From contig QUTJ01031697.1 in the NCBI GenBank assembly GCA_003573635.1, positions 1 to 15,278 on the forward strand: 15,278 nt of DNA. The letters run 5' to 3'. This document shows, one piece after another, positions 8,311 through 15,278 of the stretch; the first letter of the stretch is position 1; each line of letters opens with the position of its first letter. Made by a program: the position numbers and the translations under genes. Under the pieces are notes generated by a model. It did no database searches and was not told the origin of the DNA. It saw only the letters and a list, made by a program, of their open reading frames with translations. This DNA comes from Goniomonas avonlea (Eukaryota > Cryptophyceae > Goniomonadida > Goniomonadaceae).

Positions 8311-11300
8311 ATGTCGCAGTTTCGGTCTGAGGAGATGAAGCTGGTGCAGCTGTTCATTCAGAACGATGCTGCGTATGAGACGCTCAAGGAGCTCGGTGCT
8401 CTTGGTGCCATCCAGTTCAAGGATGTGAGTTCCCGTGCAAGTTTCGAGTCATTTTTTTGCTGTTAACTCGGGTTCAGCTCAATTCGTCCAAGACGGCATT
8501 CCAGCGCACTTTTGTGAACAACGTGCGCAAGTGCAATGAGATGGAGCGTATTTTGCGTTTCCTGCACGACCAGATTCGCAAAGCTGAGGTCCGGACTCAG
8601 CACGGTCTCGTAGAGGCCCCTGAGAGCCGTTTGAGCATGGATGATTTGTCGGTGCGACTTTTGGCGTGACGCCCCCTGCTTCACGCTGACTGACACGCAT
8701 TAGGCTCGCTTGGAGGAGCACGAAAAGGAGCTCATCCAGCTCAACACCGGCTATGACACCCTGCTGCGCCAGCATGCCGAGACTGTGGAACTGAAGTATG
8801 TTTTGGAGCGCTGTGGCAAGTTTTTCCAGGGTGGAAGCCCGTCCTTGCCTGGATCCTCTGAAGGGCCGGTGCGTTGTTCTCCTGAGGTGTTCTGCTCCTT
8901 GGTCCTAATCCCCCAGCAGCAGTCGTCTCTTCTTGAGGATGACAGCGCTGCCGGGGCTGCCGCTGCCTCGACCCGTTTGGGTTTCATTGCCGGCTTGGTT
9001 CCTCAGGCGAATCTCGAGCAGTTTGGCCGCGTGCTTTTCCGCGCGACCAGGGGTAACATGATTTTGCGCACTGACCCGCTCGATCACCCGATCATCGACC
9101 CGAAGTCGGTGCGTCATTCCAATGCGCGCTTTTTCTCTTGCTGACGTTCGCACCAGGGAGAGAACATGCAGAAGACAGTTTACATTGTTTTCTTCTCCGG
9201 TGAGCGTGCCAAGGCCAAGATCACCAAGATCTGCGACTCTTTCGGTGCCAACAAGTACCCTTTCCCTGAGAATATCTCGGAGCAGCACTCCCACGCCATC
9301 GAGGTCGACACTCGCGCCCAGGACCTGAACACCGTGCTCGAGAGGACCAAGGACCATCGCTACGCCATGCTGGCCCGCGTTGCTCTTTCCCTCGACGCCT
9401 GGTTCGACCAGATTCGACGCGTATGTTGAGTTTCCCCATGGACCAGTCCTCACCTCATCTCGCAGGACGAGGCTATCTACCACACCATGAACTTGTTCAA
9501 CTACGATATCACGCACAAGTGCCTGATCGCCGAGGGCTGGTGCCCCACCAACGATATTGACCCGGTGCAGACTGCTCTTCGCCGTGCCCAGGTCCGTCCC
9601 CTCTCCCCCTCTCCCTCTCCCTCTCCCTCTCCCTCCCTCCCTCCCTGCCTGCCTTTCTCCCTTCCTCCCACCGCTTGTCGTCTGAAGACGATGTCACCAA
9701 TTGCTGGGCTTTTAGGAGCTCTTGGCCTTGACTTGCCTTTATCGCGTGCGTGTTAGCCAGAGCTTGACAGCGCCATCGCAGGAGGCCAGCGGTGCCCTGG
9801 TGCCCACTGTGCTCAACGTTGTGACCACCAAGGAGACCCCCCCCACGTTCTTCCGCAACAACAAGCTCACCACTGGGTTCCAGTCGATTGTCGACGCTTA
9901 CGGTATTGCCCGCTACCAGGAGTACAACCCCGCTGTGTTCACTATTATCACCTTCCCCTTCCTCTTCGGTGTCATGTTCGGTGATGCTGGTCACGGTACC
10001 ATCATGACCCTCTTCGCAACCATTCTCGTCCTCAACGAGAACAAGTTCATCGGCAAGCCCCTCAACGAGATGTTCGAGATGATGTTCAATGTGGGTCCTC
10101 GCTGCTTGATGTTCTCTTGCTTTCCTGCTCGCTAACCGAATCACACCCCCACAACTCTCTTGTCCCACACATTTACGTCCACTCCAGGGTCGTTACGTGA
10201 TGCTGTTCATGGGCATCTTCGCCTTCTACTGCGGCTGCGTATACAATGAGACATTCTCGATTGCCTTTGAGGCATCTGAGAGTGCATGGTACGGCAACGC
10301 GACCGAAGACTTGCAGAAGTTCCACAAGCATGGCACCGTCTACCCGTTCGGTGTGGACCCAGGCTGGGCGCACACTGCCAACAAGCTCAACTTCTACAAC
10401 TCCCTCAAGATGAAGATTTCTATCATTTTGGGCGTGACCCAGATGGTGGCGGGCGTGTGCTGCAAGCTGACCAACTGCCTGTTCTTCAACGCCAGGCTGG
10501 AGCTGTTCTTCATGTTCATCCCCGAAATCATCTTCATCAACGCAATCTTCGGCTACCTCGTGATTGTCATCTTCCACAAGTACGTGACACAATGTACAAG
10601 CTTCTGTTGTTGCAACTCTCGCCGTCTGCCTTTGCGCACCAGAACACCTGTCCCTCGTCTTACCAGAACACGTTGTCTTACCTTGTGGTCAGGTGGTCCA
10701 CCAACTTCGATGAGCGCTTCGTGCTCAACAACTACGAGATCGTCACCCTCCCCAAGGACACCTGGGAGGCTCCCTCACCAGGCTGGCCCGGTGGCCGCGC
10801 CCACACCTGGGTGAACGAGAACGTGCCTCTCTTCGAGAGCAACGCGCAGCTTCAGGTGACCACCACCACCACCACTCTGTTTCCGTGAACACGGTAGTCG
10901 CAGATGCATATGTATGCCGTAGACCACCCAACAATCACTGACGCGTCCATAGATGAACGTGACCAACCCCATGCTGTACAACAACACGGGCTGCGCCGAG
11001 GCCGGTCTGTGCTCCCTGTGGAAGCAGCCTCCCCCTGCCCTTCTGGACATGCTCATCAAGATGTTCATGTCCCCGGGTCACGTCGAGGTCCCCGCCACTC
11101 TCTACTCCGGCCAGGGCGGCATCCAGCTTGTGCTGGTGCTGCTCGCCGTCGCGTCGGTCCCCGTCCTCCTGCTCGCTAAGCCTCTGCTTGAGAAGCGCCA
11201 GGTGCCCAACTCTTCCGACTTGCTGCTGTTTTGTTTCCTTGTGACACTCTGCCTTGCGGATCTTGCGTCTAACTCGTGCTGTTCCTGTGCCCTCTCGTGC

Positions 11301-12073
11301 CCTTCCGTTCTCTCCCGTGCCTCTCTGCTCTCCCTCCGCTTCTCGGCACTGAATGGTCGTGTCAGCACGAGGAGAAGTCTCGCTACCAGACCGTGTCGCA
11401 CGACCCGGAGGCGCAGGACAACGACGAGGACGCCGAGCACTTCGATTTCGGTGAGGTGATGGTGCACCAGATTATCCACACCATCGAGTACGTTCTGGGT
11501 TGCATCTCCAACACTGCCTCCTACCTGCGCCTGTGGGCGCTGTCGCTGGCCCACGCCCAGTTGTCCGAGGTGAGCGAGGGCGCGAGCGAGTGAGAGAGGA
11601 AGTGTTGGCTCACTCGGTCACCAGGTGTTCTGGGAGAAGCTCGTCGTGGAGGTCGGTTTCGAGATGGCCAACGCCAACCCGATTGCTTTGTTTGTCACGG
11701 TCTACCTCTGGGCCTGCCTCACCTTCTCTGTGCTCATGGCGATGGAGTCCCTCTCCGCATTTTTGCACGCTCTTCGTCTGCACTGGGTCGAGTTCCAGAA
11801 CAAGTTCTACCATGCGGACGGCTACCAGTACATGCCCTTCGCCTTCTCAAAGTGCGTGGAGTGAGACTGGGTGTGAGTGAGGGCGTGCGCGAACGAGTGT
11901 GTGAGTCATGGTCCTACTCCCTCCCCCACGCCCTCGCGTCTTTCTCGCGTCGTGTGGGTCACGACGTGACCGCTTGAATACTCTTCCCCTCCCTTGCGAA
12001 CCTGGACTCACCCGCCCCCTTCCCCAGGCTTGCCAAGGGCGCCGATGCTGTTGGTGGACAGTCCGAGGACTAA
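8311..12073 (+). CDS. V-type proton ATPase V0 subunit a
   Basis: Thirteen exons join to 874 residues: 8311-8424, 8478-8651, 8704-8868, 8917-9108, 9157-9420, 9466-9591, 9782-10090, 10188-10579, 10693-10855, 10953-11201, 11366-11569, 11625-11851, 12028-12073. Subunit a is the stator and proton half-channel of the vacuolar/lysosomal proton pump. The N-terminal cytosolic half starts [17 protein letters not shown] and includes [10 protein letters not shown]. The membrane half carries [36 protein letters not shown], the channel arginine in [17 protein letters not shown] (Arg771, equivalent to yeast Arg735) and [16 protein letters not shown] (Arg835, equivalent to yeast Arg799). The C-terminus is [16 protein letters not shown]. 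Exons 9 and 10 add a hydrophilic insert (about residues 580-660) before MFMSPG. Most introns are 45-57 nt; 9592-9781 holds a CCCTCT repeat. Intron 8869-8916 is 48 nt and lacks a stop, so retention would keep frame. Head-to-head with CLN5. Confidence 0.97.
9597..9665 (+). repeat. CCCTCT/CCTC polypyrimidine repeat in V-ATPase intron 6
   Basis: Tandem tccctc units followed by ccctccctgcctgcc occupy the 5' part of intron 9592-9781, whose donor is gtccgt. The antisense open frame across this tract is an artefact of the repeat. Confidence 0.85.
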
Positions 12074-12606
12074 AGAGTTCGTTTCCCTCCCCAAGCCCCC
12101 AGAATCTATCCCGCGAGATAGCTATCGAAGTCCGTTGCACCACGGATTTGAAAGCTCTCATGTCTTCTCGCTTGAATACATTTTGCCTTCCTTTTAAACG
12201 AGCTCCGAGTGCGCGCGGACGGAGAGCGTCTGGGTGGCGAGAGAGTGGGGAGAGGAGCGAGAGAGCGAGGGTCCGAGACACGGACCGACTCTACGACCAC
12301 TGTGTTGCGTGATGTGTGTGGGTTTGTGTGCCGTCACATTAATCTCTCCAAGCATCAGAAGCCTCGAGGGGTGACTTCCCGCCTCACGGCACTCACGAAG
12401 ACAAGACAGCGACAGACGCTCAAACAGACAGAGACCCAGACAGAGGAAACGGAGCCCGACGGACCGAAGTTGTCGTAATATTCACGATTTAAGAATTGTT
12501 GACATCATGGTAAGGCTGGAGAGTATCCAGCTGCAGCACTGGCATTTTTTGACTGGATGCAGTGGAAACGCCAAATACAGACGTCTAACAGTTAGGGGAA
12601 ACTTGC
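12074..12606. other. Convergent intergenic region between V-ATPase a and the PH gene
   Basis: The two genes end tail-to-tail here, so it should hold both 3' UTRs. I see no gene. There is a purine-rich gagagag stretch around 12236-12270, a gt-rich stretch near 12300-12330 and a cagacagagac stretch near 12420-12445. cgcttgaata occurs both at 11971 (last V-ATPase intron) and at 12168. No unambiguous AATAAA poly(A) signal was found on either strand. Confidence 0.55.
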
Positions 12607-13312
12607 CTAAGGTGCGAACTGTGCGAGCGCAAGGTTGATTTCGTTATGCCACTGCTGAACACCAAGCCGATCTGCGGCGCGCATCACCCAAGAATGTCCG
12701 TCCTTGAACCTGACAGTCAGAAGCCTGGCAACAGAGAGTGAGAATGGAAGGAGGAGACGCATCTTGTTTGTACCAGTTATCACCCTCTGAAGCGATCTTC
12801 ACCTCTTCAATGTTAAGCAACCGAACTTCACCCCGGGCCATGTGAACATGCTCAGAGGGAACATGCCAACCTTTGCAGGTCAATGGGGGCTTTCCAAATT
12901 TACACTCAGGGTCGGTTTCCCACCCTTTTGACTGCTTCATTGCAATCGAAGGGCATTTCTTGAGGTAAAACAGCCTGTGGTTGGTAAGGACAAACCAGCG
13001 CGGATGGAAACCAAAAACATTCGACTCGGTGCGCTGCTTCTCGAGTTCGCCCTCGAAGATCAAGTGCCCACGGTGTGGTGTGGCCTTTTCGTGATAGATC
13101 TGCCCATGGCCACATGTTGCGCAGCTGCCAACATTCGGCCTCATAACAAAGTCTTTGCACCATCCACAATACTCACACGGGCCCGTGCCACACAGCTTCG
13201 TAGACAACGGTCTTCCCCTGTGTTCCTCAGGTTTCCAGCCATAGGTTTCGTCATGGCTCCGTGTGGCGGGCATGTGCTCATGCCCGAAGTGACCCTTTTT
13301 GGTCACAAGCAT
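12607..13312 (-). CDS. Cysteine-rich (putative zinc-binding) PH-domain protein
   Basis: Two exons, 13312-12774 and 12724-12607, give 218 residues; the 49-nt intron (gtacaa...gccag) restores a frame that otherwise ends in unrelated sequence. Residues 41-69 carry C41, C46, C49, C52, C64, C67 and H69 (CEYCGWC, then SCATCGH), a likely zinc-binding knuckle. From about 80 a PH fold follows: HLIFEGELEKQ (strand 1), PRWFVLTNHRLFYL (strand 2), then an inserted loop with extra cysteines, VRLLNIEEVKIASEGDNW, LLTVRFKDGHSWVMRAA, and a C-terminal helix with the conserved Trp (GVQQWHNEIN). PH domains bind phosphoinositides or proteins, so a membrane-recruitment role is inferred; the exact function is unknown. 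The frame is open upstream to a stop but has no earlier ATG, so ATG 13312 was chosen. Divergent from the Angel/CCR4-like gene. Confidence 0.82.
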
Positions 13313-13472
13313 TCTCAATTTCTCTGCCAGAAGTTGCTTCGCTTCGGTTCGGCGGGTGGTGGATAGATCAGATCAGCAGCGGCCAAAAGAAAATTACTTT
13401 TTAACTAGCCAAGAAGATACCTTGCTAAGTACTCGATCAGAACAATTACAGAATTTACAGTAGTAACACAAA
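13313..13472. promoter_or_regulatory. Compact divergent promoter between the PH gene and the Angel/CCR4-like gene
   Basis: The start codons are only 160 bp apart on opposite strands, so both genes must be driven from this segment. It has an AT-rich core (about 13389-13405, attactttttaac) flanked by GC-richer sequence. No TATA box or recognised factor site can be assigned with confidence. Confidence 0.5.
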
Positions 13473-15278
13473 ATGGCTGATGGTGCTGCAGCAGACCTGG
13501 CGTACATGCAGCGTGTAAAGCGCTCCCGTGATCGCGAAAGAGAACTCCACGAAACAAGCTATGCATGTGCCACGACTGATGGGAAACCGGATGTTGAGAA
13601 GGTCGCCAAGAAAATCGATCGAGGACTCAAGGCCCCAAGACAACAGCAGTCACAAGCAGGGGCTCACAACCATATTAGAATCCCATTCGGTCAGCGTCAG
13701 TATCTCAGTTTCGTGCCACAAGATGGATCACGGGAGGCAAAATCCCATGTCAAAATAGTGAGCTACAATTTGCTGGCCGAGTGCAACGTCAAGAAAGACT
13801 TGTATCCGAGAACACCGGACTGGGTGTTGGAGTGGCATCGACGCAAGCACGTGAGGAGTAGAGTCGCGTTTTTCATCTGTCGCTGAACCCTGTGTAATGG
13901 CAGGTGTTGCTGACTGAGCTTCTTGGATGGGGTGGCGACATCGTCTGCTTGCAGGAAATCGAGGAGTTTGAAACCTTTTTTCTTCCTGCTCTGAGCAGGG
14001 CCGGGTATGTTGGCCCTCATCGATTTAAATTATTTCAATCTGAGCTGGCTCGACACTGCAGGTACGACGGACGCCTCAAGCAACGCACTGGTGGAAAACT
14101 AGATGGATGTGCAATACTGTTTCGACGAAGCAGGTGCTCTGAGATCTGTGCTGCTCAAAAGGACGTGACACGATTTTATCAGATTCGAGCTGCAACACTA
14201 CCGTGATATTGAGTACAATGTTGGAGGAGACATGGATCGTGACAACGTCGGCCAGGTGCGGTTGGAAAGAATCTATTGCGATTGCATTTTTTTTTTTGCC
14301 TGCGTTCAACGTGTTATTGGACTTGGCCGCAATGTGACCAAGTGCCAACAGGTGATGACTTTGAAAGACAAACAAAAACCTGGGACTGTGTTGGTTGTGG
14401 CGAACACTCATCTCCTCTACAACCCCAAGCGTGGAGACATCAAAATGGGACAGGCAAGTTCCTTCACACCTGCCTACAGAAGACTGGAATACATACACAG
14501 ACAATTGTCGTTCTTGACGGTTGGTTCGTCAGAGTTGTGGCAGGAATCTGTTCTGAAAATCACTGCAACATCAGCTTAATTAACTGCAGTTTGGATGATG
14601 CGCTTTCTCTCTCCCCCCTTCACCGGCAGCACCAACGGGTTTCGCCTTGCAGATCATGCTGCTGTGCGAGGCTGTGTACGCCGCAGCGGTCAAGGCATCC
14701 GCTGCACTCGGTCCCGCACGGCCTACATCTCCTGGTGCATCGCACGTTGACACTTTTTGACACTTTTCTGTGGATGCTGTCTCAAACAACAAACTCACAA
14801 ACGCGCACTGCACCCCGTCACTCGGTCGCTGCACTCAGGAGGAGGGGAGAGGAGTGGGGGGAGGAGAGCGAGAGCAGGAAGAGCGAGCAGAGTGTGTGCG
14901 TTAGAGGGAGAGCGAGGGTAATGGGAAAGGGAGGGAGAGAGAGAAGGATATGTGTGGGAGGAGGAGATAGAGAGAAGAGTGTGTGGGACAAGGAGAGGGT
15001 GTGTGTGTGTGGGCGAGAGAGGGTGTGTGGGAGAGGGGGAGCGAGAGAGGTTGTGGGAGAGGGAGAGCGAGAGAGAATGTGTGTGTGTGTGTGTGTGTGT
15101 GTGAGGGAAAGCGACAGCGATAGGAGGGAGGGAGAGTGAGTGGAAGCAACCTGCCTGTTCTCACTGCGCCTTGCAGCGTCTTCTTCTCCCAGTTCTTCTT
15201 CGCCTTGTCCTTCGTCGCCCGTCGACCCAACCTCGGACTTTTCGCAATTCAGGAACCGAGGTGCGTGCAAAATCCCTT
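13473..15278 (+). CDS. Angel/CCR4-type endonuclease/exonuclease/phosphatase family protein, 3' partial
   Basis: Exons 13473-13850, 13904-14004, 14062-14133, 14183-14255, 14352-14453, 14653-14734 and probably 15177-15260 join in frame. The EEP fold of CCR4, Angel and nocturnin proteins hydrolyses RNA or nucleotide phosphoesters. Visible motifs are VKIVSYNLLAE (metal-site Asn99), DIVCLQEIEEFETFF (catalytic Glu144), YDGRLKQRTGGKLDGCAILF, RFELQHYRDIEYN, MDRDNVGQ and VVANTHLLYNPKRGDIKMGQ. The NTHLLYNP form favours the Angel/CCR4 branch. The first 65 residues are charged and unassigned. The GDFN and SDH motifs expected later lie beyond the edge. Intron 14454-14652 uses a GC donor (gcaagt). Intron 14735-15176 is filled with GA/GT repeats, and the last exon, a serine/proline-rich linker ending before gtgcgt at 15261, is less certain. 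Confidence 0.88.
14825..15140 (+). repeat. GA/GT microsatellite block in an Angel/CCR4-like gene intron
   Basis: Runs of gagagag, ggagagg and a pure GT tract at about 15079-15102 make up most of intron 14735-15176. The long open frames in this region on both strands are made of these simple repeats and are not genes. Confidence 0.85.

Noticed and set aside
8905-9516. A 203-codon minus-strand open frame, and a 219-codon one at 9509-10168
   Set aside because: Both are antisense shadows of GC-rich V-ATPase exons; the sense frames carry the conserved family motifs.
10286-10888. A 200-codon plus-strand open frame
   Set aside because: It is a shifted frame of V-ATPase exons 8-9; the true frame encodes the membrane segments.
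13312-13318. An alternative start two codons upstream of the PH gene ATG
   Set aside because: It would require a TTG start; ATG at 13312 is the first ATG in the open frame and no upstream exon was found.
14276-15139. A 287-codon plus-strand open frame
   Set aside because: It crosses the Angel/CCR4-like exons in the wrong frame and then runs through GA/GT microsatellite; its composition is simple repeat.

Overview
This is nuclear DNA from a eukaryote, most likely a unicellular protist or alga. Protein-coding genes are cut by many short introns, commonly 43-62 nt with a few of 90-660 nt, ending in AG with a branch-point-like ctgac, ctcac or ctaac just upstream. Coding exons are rather GC-rich, and no bacterial or organellar signals are visible. 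I could not fix the lineage; the V-ATPase a-subunit resembles plant and protist forms at least as much as animal ones. One N at 5299 indicates draft sequence. Open reading frames alone mislead here, because most real exons are short, so the gene models below were built by joining exons by hand using family motifs, GT/GC-AG boundaries and phase.

Layout, left to right. (1) 314-3191, minus strand: a secreted multi-domain protein (signal peptide, unknown N-terminal region, EGF-like module, two F5/8 type C/discoidin domains) in at least ten exons, running off the left edge. (2) 3192-5702: about 2.5 kb with no recognisable gene, holding a fold-back element and a stray repeat fragment. (3) 5703-5948: a degenerate tandem array derived from the last exon of the next gene. 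(4) 5894-8024, minus strand: a complete seven-exon orthologue of CLN5, the lysosomal bis(monoacylglycero)phosphate synthase. (5) 8025-8310: a compact divergent promoter. (6) 8311-12073, plus strand: a complete 13-exon V-ATPase V0 subunit a, 874 residues. (7) 12607-13312, minus strand: a cysteine-rich plus PH-domain protein in two exons, convergent with the V-ATPase gene. (8) 13473 to the right edge, plus strand: an Angel/CCR4-type endonuclease/exonuclease/phosphatase protein, divergent from the PH gene by only 160 bp and incomplete at its 3' end.

The most suggestive biology is the head-to-head pairing of CLN5 (lysosomal lipid synthesis) with the proton-pump a-subunit (lysosomal/vacuolar acidification) over 286 bp. 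Other notable points are tandem amplification of the CLN5 terminal exon into its 3' flank, palindromic and microsatellite repeats concentrated inside introns, a frequent C at intron position +4, and two GC-AG introns. Everything is from reading the sequence; no alignments or searches were run.
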